Source: Bacteroidota bacterium
GTDB lineage: Bacteria > Bacteroidota > Bacteroidia > Bacteroidales > F082
Reading direction: 5' to 3'
Length of the DNA: 64,000 bases
NCBI GenBank assembly: GCA_009773165.1
Contig: WOUZ01000002.1
Span: 310,001-374,000, forward strand
In this document: positions 17,597-27,103 of the stretch, piece after piece
Position numbering within the stretch: the stretch's first letter is position 1
Layout: every line of letters starts with the position of its first letter
Position numbers and translations under genes: made by a program
Notes under the pieces: generated by a model
Told to the model about the DNA's origin: nothing
Database searches by the model: none
What the model saw: the letters and a program-made list of their open reading frames with translations, nothing else

Positions 17597-18556
17597 ATGA
17601 GCGAAACACTTGAAGACTTCAGTCTTGGCAAACGTCCCAAGACGAAGGGAATGATTCATAAAGTAGGTGTTGTGGGCTGCGGTGCTGTGGGTCAGGAAAT
17701 AACACGCACTGTGAGTGAATACGGTATTGATGTCATTTTTCTCGACCTCACAGAGGAACGGGTACAAGATGCTATTGTACAAATAAGTGCACAACTGGAT
17801 GAAACAATAAACCATTGGGGATTGACACCCGGTGAAAAAAGAGCCATTTTAAGTCGTATCAAAGGCACGACTGAATATAGCGACCTGGCAGATTGTGACC
17901 TGGTTGTTGAGTCAATAAGTTCACGTAAAAAAGGTACCAGCCTCGAGATTAGGAAAGAAATATTCAGAAATATCGAAGCAGTTGTTAGGCAAGATGCTAT
18001 CATTTCTTCCAATATTGTGACGTTAATGATCTCGGATTTATCATCTGTTTTAAAACATCCTGAAAGAGCTATCGGAATTCATTTTATTCTTCCGATCAAC
18101 AAAAGCAATGTGGTTGAGATAGTTAAAGGCATTAACTCTTCAGATGAAGCTTTTGAGCAAGCAGCGAAATTTGCAGGAATGATAAATAAAAAGATTATTC
18201 GTCTGAATGAATCACCCGGAAATATTGTGACACGCATGTTGGTGACAACCATTAATGAAGCTTGCGAAATCCTTATGGAGGGAGTTGCTTCGGTGAGTGA
18301 CATTGATATGGCTATGCGCGAATCCGGCTATCTTTTCGGACCATTTGAAATGGCAGACCGAATCGGACTGGATAAGGTGCTGAAGTATATGGATAACCTG
18401 TATCAGGAATTTGGTGACAAACAGTACAAACCATCGCCTATTATCAAACGACTTGTAAGAGCGAATTATCTTGGACGTATTACGAGCAGGGGATTTTATA
18501 ATTATAAGTCTGGTCGTCCAGTTGATCAAACTGTAACCTGTGCTGTTATAAAATAG
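17597..18556 (+). CDS. 3-hydroxyacyl-CoA dehydrogenase family protein
   Basis: The 319 residues hold a Rossmann domain (VGVVGCGAVGQEITRTVSEY, about 23-42; FLDLTEERV). The catalytic His-Glu pair is preserved in IGIHFILPINKSNVVEIVKG. The C-terminal helical domain has ESPGNIVTRMLVTTINEA, SDIDMAMRESGYLFGPFEMA and GRITSRGFYNY. Relatives oxidise 3-hydroxybutyryl-CoA or longer 3-hydroxyacyl-CoA with NAD. It is about 35 residues longer than typical Hbd, from an N-terminal extension and internal differences. It sits between pta and ackA (74 and 60 bases apart), so it probably shares their transcript. No thiolase or crotonase lies nearby. Confidence 0.85.
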   Translation: MSETLEDFSLGKRPKTKGMIHKVGVVGCGAVGQEITRTVSEYGIDVIFLDLTEERVQDAIVQISAQLDETINHWGLTPGEKRAILSRIKGTTEYSDLADCDLVVESISSRKKGTSLEIRKEIFRNIEAVVRQDAIISSNIVTLMISDLSSVLKHPERAIGIHFILPINKSNVVEIVKGINSSDEAFEQAAKFAGMINKKIIRLNESPGNIVTRMLVTTINEACEILMEGVASVSDIDMAMRESGYLFGPFEMADRIGLDKVLKYMDNLYQEFGDKQYKPSPIIKRLVRANYLGRITSRGFYNYKSGRPVDQTVTCAVIK

Positions 18557-18616
18557 ATTGCAAATTCTTGAAAAACAGGAGCAAACGCTTCTTTTCAACC
18601 ATAAAAAATAAAGGAA

Positions 18617-19837
18617 ATGAAAATAATAGTTCTAAATTGTGGAAGCTCATCCATCAAATACCAGCTTTTCGAAATGCCTTCAAAGAACGTGTTGGCAAAA
18701 GGTTTGGTAGATAAAATCGGACTAAAGGGAGCTTCTATAAAACATAAACGCAGCGATGGAGTTGAAGCAAAAATAGAAGGCGAAATACTTGATCATCAAT
18801 CAGGTATTGAGTATTTGCTTGGGATCTTGATCAGTGAAAAATACGGTAGTATCCGAACCTTAGAAGAGATTGATGCTGTCGGACACAGGGTCGTTCATGC
18901 AGGTGAAAAATATAGCGGCAGTGTCTATATCACGGAAGAGGTAATAGGAGCACTCGAAGAATGTATTGACCTTGCTCCGTTGCATAATCCCCCAAACCTC
19001 AAGGGTATTTATGCCATGAAGGAACTTCTGCCTGAAGTGCCACAAGTGGGTGTTTTTGATACAGCTTTTCATCAAACCATGCCTCCGAAAGCATATCTAT
19101 ATGGAATCCCTTATTCTTTATATGAGAAATATCGGGTAAGAAGATATGGTTTCCATGGAACAAGTCATAAATATGTTTCTCAAAGGGCTTGTGAAATTCT
19201 GGGTTTGGATATTGAAAAACAAAAGATTATCACCTGCCATTTGGGTAACGGAGCTTCGATGGCCGCAATTTGTAACGGAAAATCGGTAGACACCTCAATG
19301 GGGATGACACCAATAGAAGGGCTGATAATGGGAACTCGTACTGGTGATTTGGATGTGGGAGCATTGTTGTTTATTGCTGGTAAAGAAGAGACTAGTATTC
19401 AGTTTACGAGCACATTAGTCAATAAATTTTCAGGAATGTTGGGTATTTCAGGTGTTTCATCTGATATGCGGGATATCGAAATTGCAGCTGAAGCAGGCAA
19501 CGAGCGTGCCAAAGTTTCAATGGAAATGTACCAGTACCGTGTTCGAAAATATATCGGTGCTTATGCTGCTGCAATGGGCGGTGTCGATCTGATTGTTTTT
19601 ACAGGTGGCATTGGCGAAAACGATACCATTACCCGAACACGGTCGTTGGATGGCCTCGAGTTCATTGGTGTAAATATCAACGAGGAAGTAGCTTTGAAAT
19701 CGCGTGGCAAAGAAATGCTCATAAGTACACCTGAGTCAAAGGTGAAAGTAATAGTTGTTCCTACTGATGAAGAATTGATGATTGCAACGGATACCTATGA
19801 GATTTACGAAAAACTCGCGCTGGAATCAGTTGATTAA
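18617..19837 (+). CDS. ackA: Acetate kinase
   Basis: AckA makes ATP and acetate from acetyl phosphate and ADP. The 406 residues match the family. Motifs are MKIIVLNCGSSSIKYQLFEM, VFDTAFHQTMPP, RRYGFHGTSHKYVS, ITCHLGNGASMAAICNGKS, DTSMGMTPIEGLIMGTRTGD and VFTGGIGENDTITR. It ends the pta unit and is followed 58 bases later by a strong terminator. Confidence 0.98.
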   Translation: MKIIVLNCGSSSIKYQLFEMPSKNVLAKGLVDKIGLKGASIKHKRSDGVEAKIEGEILDHQSGIEYLLGILISEKYGSIRTLEEIDAVGHRVVHAGEKYSGSVYITEEVIGALEECIDLAPLHNPPNLKGIYAMKELLPEVPQVGVFDTAFHQTMPPKAYLYGIPYSLYEKYRVRRYGFHGTSHKYVSQRACEILGLDIEKQKIITCHLGNGASMAAICNGKSVDTSMGMTPIEGLIMGTRTGDLDVGALLFIAGKEETSIQFTSTLVNKFSGMLGISGVSSDMRDIEIAAEAGNERAKVSMEMYQYRVRKYIGAYAAAMGGVDLIVFTGGIGENDTITRTRSLDGLEFIGVNINEEVALKSRGKEMLISTPESKVKVIVVPTDEELMIATDTYEIYEKLALESVD

Positions 19838-19895
19838 CCTCTTGATTATCAAACTTTAAGTTGCGTTTTGTTTAAAAACGCGTAAAATAATCTAG

Positions 19896-19922
19896 AAAAG
19901 GCTCTTTGGTGAGCCTTTTCTT
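19896..19922 (+). terminator. Rho-independent terminator of the pta-ackA unit
   Basis: AAAAGGCTC (19896-19904) pairs with GAGCCTTTT (19911-19919) around a six-base loop, followed by CTTCTTCC. The stem is perfect. Confidence 0.85.
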
Positions 19923-20054
19923 CTTCCAGGCATCTCGCTTTAGATTTGTTATCCTATAATCTTTTTAAATGGTTTGAAAGATGCTTAGCAAGTCAGTTAT
20001 TTCGATTGGAGTTAAGGTTGTTGTGCTTACATTTGCTTTTCAAAACTAAATTCT

Positions 20055-21542
20055 TTGAATCACTTATTTACTTTCCGAAAAGCACTTTTTTTAATTATAG
20101 CAGGGGTTTACATTTTTACCGCATGGAGTAGTAATGGCTATTACCATGCCGACGAGCATTATCAGCTTATTGAGTTTGCAGGACTGAAGCTGGGAACAAA
20201 TACAAATGCTGATTTGCCATGGGAATTTAAGGAACAAATGCGGCCGGCATTTCAACCTGTTATTGCGTATCTCGTTTTAAGCTTACTTAAATTGCTGAAT
20301 GTCAATGATCCATATTTTCAGATGTTTGTTCTCAGGCTTTTATCGGCGGCTCTGGCTATTTTGGTTTTCACTTTTTTCATTCAAGCGACGAAAAATTATT
20401 TTAAAGAAGATTCAGCACAAGTACGCTATCCTTTACTCTTTTACTTTCTTTGGTTTATTCCGTTTTTAAGTGTACGATTCTCATCAGAAACATGGTCGGG
20501 ACTCTTTTTCCTTTGGGCATTTTCATTTGTTTATCGTATTGATGACCGGCAAGACCAACCTATTTGGTTGGGACTATTATTAGGTATTTCGTTTCTGTGC
20601 CGTTTTCAAATTGCTTTTGCTGGCATAGGATTAATAGCCTGGCTCATCTTTATTGGACGCAAAAATGTAAAGTACTTTGCAAAATCAGGGGTTGTTTTTT
20701 TATTAGTGTTATTGGTTGGTTTTTTGATTGATTCGTGGTTTTATGGCAATTATGTCTTTACACCCTATTTGTATTTTAGGTCGGTAATTGAGTCGGATGG
20801 CACTGGTTTTGGTACTTCGCCCTGGTATTTTTATTTGTTGAAAGTAATAACCTACCCTGGTATTTTTATTGGCCTTCCTTTGCTGTTTTCAGTACTTTTT
20901 TTAATAGTTCATAAACCAAAGCAACCGGTAATTTGGGTGATTTTGCCTTTCGTGCTTTTTCATTCGTTTGTCCCTCATAAGGAAGAACGTTTTCTTTTTC
21001 CTTTAGCTTTTCTTGTTCCATTTGTGCTAATGAACGGATATTCATTGTTTCTTACCTATTTAAAATCAATGCGTTGGCGCAGATGCTTGAACGTTTTATG
21101 GATAATTATCTTCATCCTGAATCTTCCACCTTTGCTGGCAATGATGGTAAAACCTGCTGGAATTGGAAGGATTGAAATAATTCAGTTTATTCATAATGAA
21201 TATCGGGATAAACCTATTCATCTCATCTTTTGCACTTGGGGAAACCCCTATAATCCCTGGCAAAGTATTCCCGTGAAATTCTATGAGGAGTCTAATCTGA
21301 GTGCAACAGCGATCAGGAATATCTGTGCTTTAAGCGACTCTTTGATTCAACCAAACTCAGTAAATTTGCTCGTAATCAGAAAAATTGATCTAAATAAAAA
21401 GGAGTGTCTTCAACTTTTGGATGAAACCAATTTTGAACTTGTCAAACAAAGTGTGCCTGATTGGATATTGAGCCTCAATAAAATTTATGGTGGGTTGGAC
21501 GAGCAAGAAATCCTGTTATTATATCAACAAAAAACAGACTAA
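20055..21542 (+). CDS. GT-C fold glycosyltransferase, Alg9/GPI-mannosyltransferase-like (GT22)
   Basis: This 495-residue polytopic membrane protein has about ten hydrophobic segments. The first loop carries YYHADEHYQLIEFAGLKLG, the HxDEhyQ motif of GT22 enzymes that use lipid-linked sugars. A later HKEERFLFPLAFLVPF matches the conserved HKE-RF segment of that family. The start is a TTG at 20055: the frame has a stop at 20013, no ATG lies between, and the first in-frame ATG is past the catalytic motif. It probably transfers a sugar from polyprenyl phosphate sugar on the periplasmic face. No glycan cluster adjoins it. Confidence 0.82.
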   Translation: MNHLFTFRKALFLIIAGVYIFTAWSSNGYYHADEHYQLIEFAGLKLGTNTNADLPWEFKEQMRPAFQPVIAYLVLSLLKLLNVNDPYFQMFVLRLLSAALAILVFTFFIQATKNYFKEDSAQVRYPLLFYFLWFIPFLSVRFSSETWSGLFFLWAFSFVYRIDDRQDQPIWLGLLLGISFLCRFQIAFAGIGLIAWLIFIGRKNVKYFAKSGVVFLLVLLVGFLIDSWFYGNYVFTPYLYFRSVIESDGTGFGTSPWYFYLLKVITYPGIFIGLPLLFSVLFLIVHKPKQPVIWVILPFVLFHSFVPHKEERFLFPLAFLVPFVLMNGYSLFLTYLKSMRWRRCLNVLWIIIFILNLPPLLAMMVKPAGIGRIEIIQFIHNEYRDKPIHLIFCTWGNPYNPWQSIPVKFYEESNLSATAIRNICALSDSLIQPNSVNLLVIRKIDLNKKECLQLLDETNFELVKQSVPDWILSLNKIYGGLDEQEILLLYQQKTD

Positions 21543-21896
21543 GAATTAAGTTCTCTGAAGCAAGATAAAAGCATTTGCTGACATTTTTTTGTTCTGGATT
21601 AAGGCTTAAGCTATGGCCACATTAAAATGTTTTTGCATTTTTTCTATTTGGTTCAGTCTCATTATGGCCTAAAAAATATATTGCTTGACTTTGTAAAACA
21701 CATTCTTCTTCTGAAGTTTCCTCAAATCAACGTGGTGCATAAAATCTCAGGGGCATTGCTAAAACATATATAGATACTTAAATAACAATTTGATTATGAG
21801 ATTATTTGAAGAAAAAATAATCTCAAATTAATAGTCAAAAAGAACTTTGTTATGTAAAACCTCGTACTTTTGCGTTTAGAAGAAATTGACTTTGAA
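21543..21896. promoter_or_regulatory. Intergenic region with inverted repeat and promoter
   Basis: No gene is seen in these 354 bases. GAGATTATTT (21798-21807) is a perfect inverted copy of AAATAATCTC (21815-21824) around a seven-base loop. Downstream are TTTG (21846-21849) and TACTTTTG (21865-21872), a -33/-7 pair with a rather short 15-base spacer. The inverted repeat sits 22 bases before the -33 element, where an activator could bind, or it may be a hairpin. Confidence 0.5.
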
Positions 21897-22298
21897 ATGA
21901 AACATTTCGTTCAATTTTTCTTTTTTCAACCAAACCTTATAAAACAAATGTCTACAAGTCTTATTATTTTCAACTTAGGCAAAAAAAAGAAGGATCTAAG
22001 CTTTCTGGATGTATCCTATCAGCATCATGAACCAGGCAGCGGCAACCTAATTGTTTACAACAATAGCCGGTCAAAGAAATGTAATATCACAATCATAATA
22101 ACCGATGATACACAAAGGGTATTTCAGTTTAATTACGATGAAATTCCAGGAGGCACAGCTTTGCAGTTACCGTTAAATAGCCTTGGCGATCATGATGGTA
22201 ACAAGTTTCATGACTCAGTGGTAAAAATTGAAATGGAATATGCAAAGGAAAAAATCACCTTCTCCCCCGAAGGGAAAAAATTTAGCCGCTCAAAATAG
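21897..22298 (+). CDS. Small protein of unknown function
   Basis: I do not recognise this family. The frame opens with TTG at 21870, but that codon overlaps the -7 box at 21865-21872, so an ATG downstream is likelier: 21897 (133 residues) or 21948 (116 residues, MSTSLIIFNLGKKKKDLSFL). There is no convincing signal peptide or membrane segment from the second start. The body looks beta-rich (GNLIVYNNSRSKKCNITIII, VFQFNYDEIPGGTALQLPL), perhaps a small beta-sandwich, with a basic C-terminus (KKFSRSK). It is convergent with the beta-CASP gene, 41 bases apart. Confidence 0.6.
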   Translation: MKHFVQFFFFQPNLIKQMSTSLIIFNLGKKKKDLSFLDVSYQHHEPGSGNLIVYNNSRSKKCNITIIITDDTQRVFQFNYDEIPGGTALQLPLNSLGDHDGNKFHDSVVKIEMEYAKEKITFSPEGKKFSRSK

Positions 22299-22339
22299 TG
22301 CATAGTTTCTTTTATTGGGTTTAGGCAGTAACTACTTTG

Positions 22340-23743
22340 CTATATTAGTTCAACTACTTCTCCTGCTTGCGGAATCATTACGTTAGTAAAACCATCATCC
22401 TTTAGCACTTTTTGGTATGCTAATGATGCCAAGGGGTCGCCATGAACTAAAAAGACTTTTTTCACTGTTTTTTTATCCTGACATTGCAGGTAGCTTTTCA
22501 TCTCTTCATAATCGCCATGTCCGCTAAAAGCATCAATCTGAAACACTTCTGCGTTGAGCTGGTGTTCTTTTCCAAAAATTGAAATGATGCTTTTGCGCTC
22601 TATGATACGTGCACCCAGGGTTGATGGTGAGCAATATCCTACAACCAAAACACTGTTTTTAGGATTGTCGATACTGTTCGCCAGGTGATGTTTAATCCTT
22701 CCTGCCTCCATCATCCCTGACGCAGAAATAATAATACATGGCTGCTTTGAATCGTTGAGTGCTTTCGACGCCTCAACATCTTTAATGTAATGAAGGGTGT
22801 TAAAACCAAACGGATCGGGGTCATTTTCAAGCACATGCTGAACCTCTGTATTCAACTCTGTCAGGTGCATCCTGAAAATCTCAGTCGCATTCACAGCAAG
22901 AGGGCTGTCAACATAAACGGGAATTCGGGGCAAGCGACCTTCGTTATAGAAATTATTTAAAACAAAAACGATCTCTTGAGTGCGTCCGATAGCAAAAGAG
23001 GGGATGATGAGTTTGCCTTTTTTTTCAACACACGTATGTTGAACTACCTGAAGCAGTGTTTCTTCGGCCCCTTTTCTGTCTTGATGTAACCGGTTGCCAT
23101 AAGTAGACTCAGTGATCAGGTAATCACACTGTGGAAATGGATTTGGAGAAAGGAGTAAATAATGTTTTGGCCTGCCTATATCACCTGTGTAAGCAATTCG
23201 GGTAGTTTTATCATTTTCTGTTATTTCAAGCGTTACCGCAGCACTGCCCAACATGTGCCCGGTATTGGTAAATTTGAGTCGTATATTGCTGTCAATGTTG
23301 AACTTTCGACTTGTTGCTACCCCGATAAATAACTCCATGCAAGCGATGGCATCTTTTTGGGTATAGAGTGGTTCTACTAGTGGAAGTCCCTGTCGGGCTC
23401 TTTTTTTATTGAACCATTGCGTATCATGTTCTTGAATGAACCCGCTGTCGGAAAGCATTATGGAGCATAAATCGCGGGTTGCATGCGTGCAAACTACCGA
23501 ACCTCTGAAACCATTTTTGTAAAAGAATGGTATCAAACCCGAATGATCAATATGTGCATGCGTCAGGATAATATGATCAATTTCAGCAGGATCGATTCCC
23601 GGGTTGCGGTTCATCCTGTCTGTTTCAAGGCCTTTACCTTGAAAACTACCACAATCTAACAGGATTTTTTTTCCTTTTTGTGTTGTAATCAGGTGCTTGC
23701 TACCTGTCACTTCTCCTGCACCGCCCAAAAATTGAATTTTCAT
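22340..23743 (-). CDS. Metallo-beta-lactamase / beta-CASP hydrolase (RNA-processing type)
   Basis: The 467 residues show a metallo-beta-lactamase core with FLGGAGEVTGSKHLI at the N-terminus, the zinc motif THAHIDHSGLIPFF and YTGDIGR. The beta-CASP insert follows (ESTYGNR, IPSFAIGRTQEIVFVLNNFY, IIISASGMMEAGRIKHHL), then RMBL-type FSGHGDYEEM and VFLVHGD. This architecture is shared by CPSF73-like and bacterial YsgI/RNase-type exonucleases. It most likely processes RNA in the cytoplasm; there is no signal peptide. It is longer than a plain hydrolase and normal for the beta-CASP group. Confidence 0.9.
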   Translation of the reverse strand: MKIQFLGGAGEVTGSKHLITTQKGKKILLDCGSFQGKGLETDRMNRNPGIDPAEIDHIILTHAHIDHSGLIPFFYKNGFRGSVVCTHATRDLCSIMLSDSGFIQEHDTQWFNKKRARQGLPLVEPLYTQKDAIACMELFIGVATSRKFNIDSNIRLKFTNTGHMLGSAAVTLEITENDKTTRIAYTGDIGRPKHYLLLSPNPFPQCDYLITESTYGNRLHQDRKGAEETLLQVVQHTCVEKKGKLIIPSFAIGRTQEIVFVLNNFYNEGRLPRIPVYVDSPLAVNATEIFRMHLTELNTEVQHVLENDPDPFGFNTLHYIKDVEASKALNDSKQPCIIISASGMMEAGRIKHHLANSIDNPKNSVLVVGYCSPSTLGARIIERKSIISIFGKEHQLNAEVFQIDAFSGHGDYEEMKSYLQCQDKKTVKKVFLVHGDPLASLAYQKVLKDDGFTNVMIPQAGEVVELI

Positions 23744-23901
23744 GATATCTGAATTTAAATAGATTCAACTAGATCAAAGATACAAAAAAAACACTGGAGA
23801 TGGAAAGAAGTTTTTCGTTAATTATTCATCAACATCCCTTATATGACTGCATATTCATTAACTTTGTGAGTTCTTAACTGTATAACAAAAACCTTCTTAA
23901 G

Positions 23902-26334
23902 ATGAAAAAAATTCATTCAATTCTGCTGATAGTTTTTTTAACTTTCAGTCAGTTTTCATTCTCGCAGTACATCACGCCAGGAAATCAACTGAGTTTAACA
24001 TTGGATCAGCTTGTTAGTTTGTCAGGTGGCGTTGTAACCTTTTCTAATGGGACCTATTTCATAAATAATACACTTACGCTTTCAGCAACTGACACATTAC
24101 GCATTGAGCAGGCAGCTGTTGTTCGTGTTTCAACTGGTATCCGGCTGGAAATCAGTGGTACCATTATATCTGATCCTGCTGAAGGACAAGTGATTTTTAC
24201 GGCTGCTGACACAACAACAACCTCTACCAATTTCAAAGGATTTCGGTTTGAAGATTCTCCATCAAATGCATTTAACAATACAACTGTTTCGTACGGAGGT
24301 GGAATCCAATTGATTAGTTCTGATGTTGTGTTTGAAAACTGTAATTTCAGAAAGAACGGGTCTTCCAATGTATCTGCAGTAATCACTTACAGTGGCTGCG
24401 ACCCTGTCATCAGCGGATGTATATTTGTCGAAAATGCACGTTCTGCCATTGGCTCAGGTGCAAACGTGTCAGGATCACCCAAAATTTTGAATAATATCAT
24501 CTACCACAACACCACTGACAATTCCAACCGGCCACAAATTAACATAGGGCCGGGATCGACAGATACCGTGTATATAGTTGGAAATTATGTCGAAGGCATC
24601 AACAACAATGTAGGAGGTATTGGTATCAGTAACTTATTGGCAACAGGAAATACAAAGGCAGTTGTCAGAAATAATTATGTAGCAAATAACCGCTATGGTT
24701 ATGCTCAGATTGGCAGCAACATCAGTTCGGTAATTGAAAATAACGATTTTATTGATAATAATATTCAAAATCAGCCAAATCTTGGAGGAAGTGGGATAAA
24801 CTTCCAGGCATCCGGAAGCGGAAACACTGCTTTAGTTCGTGACAACATCATTAAAGGCAACTTATGGGGTATCACAATACAAGGTACAGCTCAGCCCAAT
24901 CTTGGAACAACTGACGATCCAGGTGGTAATGTGTTTTACGAAAATAGTAACACTGGTGTAACTTATGCATTATACAACAATACAACCTTACCAATTACCG
25001 CAATTGGAAATTATTGGGGGACAAACGATCCTGTTGAAGCTGAAAATGTTATATTTCATCAGCCTGATCAGGCTAGCCTTGGGTTGGTAACATTTTTACC
25101 TTTGATGCCTCTTGAACCTGTTATTGAGAGTTTTGTTTTTCTTGCAGATGAAAACCCTGATTTGACAACAAATGTCATTGGAACAATTGACCAGCAAAAT
25201 CATAGTATATCGTTAATCGTACCAGCCGGAACGAACGTAAGTTCACTTATTCCTCAGATTACCCTGCCGGTTGCAGTAGTTTCTGATCCACAAGGAGGTG
25301 TCGCCACTGATTTTTCTGTACCTGTCAATTACACAATCACAACTCCTCACGGGCAAACAGCTGTTTATACAGTTACTGTTGAAGTGGAAATTGCTACTTT
25401 TTCAGTTCTCTTTGATGTGAAAAACTCCGATGGAGTTGCTGTCACTGATGCAGTTTTGCAATTTGCCGGAGTTGACTTGCCTCAGGGTGTTTATGTTATA
25501 AATTCAGTTTTGCCTGGAGATTATCCTTATGAAGTATCACATCCTGAATATGTTACTGCTTTTGGAAGTGTCGTGGTAACCGATGCGAATGTAAATGTAT
25601 CGGTTGTGCTTAATCCAAAGGTTTATCCTGTAAGTTTCATAGTAAAAGATCAGCTGGGCAATGATATAGTTGATGCTATTATCACACTTGGTGGAGTGAC
25701 AAATGGGGCAGGCGTATATGTGTTTCCGGATATCTTACCCGGACTTTATCCTTATTCTGTTGTAAAAGATGGTTATGTGTCCCTAAGCGGAGAAGTTGAA
25801 GTTATTGATGAACCTGTTGAGGTATCTGTAACTATGGAGCTTTCAGTGTTTGATGTCACATTCAATGTAACCGATTTGAGTGCTGTTCCTATTGAAGGTG
25901 CTGAAGTGAATATTCAGGGATTGCCAATTCAAACTACTGGTGCTGATGGTATTACTGTTTTTACAGAAGTACTTCCGGGCACATATGAATATACGGTTGC
26001 AAAACCTTTATATGAGCCAACATCTGGAAGTTTTGTGGTGACAAATGAAAACCTTACCGTTAGTGTTGCCCTGGAACTTATTTCAGGTGTTGGAGAGAAC
26101 CTATCAGATAAAATTTCTGTTTTTCCAAATCCTGCTAATGACTTTTTGTACGTGAAAAGAAATGGTAATCAAAATGTTGATGTAAGTATTTTGGATATTA
26201 GCGGTAAAGAGATTTTGGTATTCAGGAATGTGGCAGATGATCAGTTAGATATTTCAGGATTAAAGGCCGGCTATTATATGGTTATCCTCAAACAGGGCAA
26301 CAAAATGCATCAACAAAAGATTCAGAAATTATAG
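23902..26334 (+). CDS. T9SS-exported parallel beta-helix protein with three tandem Ig-like repeats
   Basis: This 810-residue protein has a signal peptide (ending FSFSQ) and a right-handed beta-helix of about 60-400 with many short NNxxxxN turns (ENCNFRKNG, VRNNYVANNRYGYAQI, IENNDFIDNN). A cadherin-like or DUF5018-like module follows (about 410-495). Then come three related units of about 72-78 residues starting FSVLFDVKNSDGVAV, YPVSFIVKDQLGNDI and VFDVTFNVTDLSAVP, each with a PG-Y turn, as in carboxypeptidase-regulatory or PEGA folds. The end (VFPNPANDFLYVK to LKAGYYMVIL) is a T9SS type A sorting domain. It is probably surface-attached and may bind polysaccharide; no catalytic residue could be identified. 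Confidence 0.82.
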   Translation: MKKIHSILLIVFLTFSQFSFSQYITPGNQLSLTLDQLVSLSGGVVTFSNGTYFINNTLTLSATDTLRIEQAAVVRVSTGIRLEISGTIISDPAEGQVIFTAADTTTTSTNFKGFRFEDSPSNAFNNTTVSYGGGIQLISSDVVFENCNFRKNGSSNVSAVITYSGCDPVISGCIFVENARSAIGSGANVSGSPKILNNIIYHNTTDNSNRPQINIGPGSTDTVYIVGNYVEGINNNVGGIGISNLLATGNTKAVVRNNYVANNRYGYAQIGSNISSVIENNDFIDNNIQNQPNLGGSGINFQASGSGNTALVRDNIIKGNLWGITIQGTAQPNLGTTDDPGGNVFYENSNTGVTYALYNNTTLPITAIGNYWGTNDPVEAENVIFHQPDQASLGLVTFLPLMPLEPVIESFVFLADENPDLTTNVIGTIDQQNHSISLIVPAGTNVSSLIPQITLPVAVVSDPQGGVATDFSVPVNYTITTPHGQTAVYTVTVEVEIATFSVLFDVKNSDGVAVTDAVLQFAGVDLPQGVYVINSVLPGDYPYEVSHPEYVTAFGSVVVTDANVNVSVVLNPKVYPVSFIVKDQLGNDIVDAIITLGGVTNGAGVYVFPDILPGLYPYSVVKDGYVSLSGEVEVIDEPVEVSVTMELSVFDVTFNVTDLSAVPIEGAEVNIQGLPIQTTGADGITVFTEVLPGTYEYTVAKPLYEPTSGSFVVTNENLTVSVALELISGVGENLSDKISVFPNPANDFLYVKRNGNQNVDVSILDISGKEILVFRNVADDQLDISGLKAGYYMVILKQGNKMHQQKIQKL

Positions 26335-26360
26335 ACCACTAAATTTAGTTGAGTTGAGTA

Positions 26361-27086
26361 TTATGCTTTCTTTAAAACAGAAAGCATTTCCTTTATTTCT
26401 TGAAAATCAGACGCGTAATACCAATCTTCTTCCACAAGTTCGGGAAGAGGGGAATGATTCTTTGTGGATTGAACAATTTTTTTTGCCGAGGCATGCACCT
26501 CAGTTACTCCCGTTGATTGTAATAAAGGAAGAATGTTATTGCTGTTAACCCCGCTACCTGCCATAATGCTGATGTCTGACCCAAATAGCTGCTGGTATTT
26601 CTGGATTTGCATCCTTCCTTCCCATGCTGTGAGCCGACTGCCGGAAGTAAGAAGCCTGTGCACACCTAATGTTATTAATTGCCCGATAACTTTGAATGGA
26701 TCAGCAGCTACATCTATAGCCCGGTGAAAAGTAATGCTCATTCCATTTGCTGCTGCTATCATTTCTTTCAACTGATCAACTGCCAGTTCACCGTTGTGGT
26801 TTAAAGTGCCAATAACAACACCTTCAAACCCAAGCATCCTTATGTGGTTGATGTCGTGTAACATGACATCGAGGTACTGTTCATTGTAGACATAATCACC
26901 TCTTCGGGGCCGTATCAAAACATGAACAGGAATTTTTACTCCATCACGCACTTTTCTCAACATTCCTTGGGAAGGTGTAAGTCCGCCTGATTCGAGGTTT
27001 GCGCATAACTCAATTCTGTCTGCACCAGCCTTTTCAGCAATTAGAGCTGAAGAAAGGCCATCGGCACAGATTTCGAGTTTTACCAT
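26361..27086 (-). CDS. cutC: Copper homeostasis protein CutC family
   Basis: This is a 241-residue TIM barrel. Typical CutC segments are KLEICADGLSSALIAEKAGA, DRIELCANLESGGLTPSQGM, VHVLIRPRRGDYVYNEQY, GVVIGTLNHNGELAVDQL, TFHRAIDVAADPF and LLTSGSRLTAWEG. CutC was named for copper tolerance in E. coli, though a direct role in copper handling has been doubted. A lipoprotein gene lies 17 bases upstream in the same direction, so the two are probably co-transcribed. The 3' end converges on the beta-helix protein gene. Confidence 0.93.
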   Translation of the reverse strand: MVKLEICADGLSSALIAEKAGADRIELCANLESGGLTPSQGMLRKVRDGVKIPVHVLIRPRRGDYVYNEQYLDVMLHDINHIRMLGFEGVVIGTLNHNGELAVDQLKEMIAAANGMSITFHRAIDVAADPFKVIGQLITLGVHRLLTSGSRLTAWEGRMQIQKYQQLFGSDISIMAGSGVNSNNILPLLQSTGVTEVHASAKKIVQSTKNHSPLPELVEEDWYYASDFQEIKEMLSVLKKA

Positions 27087-27103
27087 AGAAATAAAAGCAA
27101 AGG

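Noticed and set aside
19946-20131. 61-residue frame ahead of the GT-C gene
   Set aside because: It overlaps the true gene in another frame and has no features of its own.
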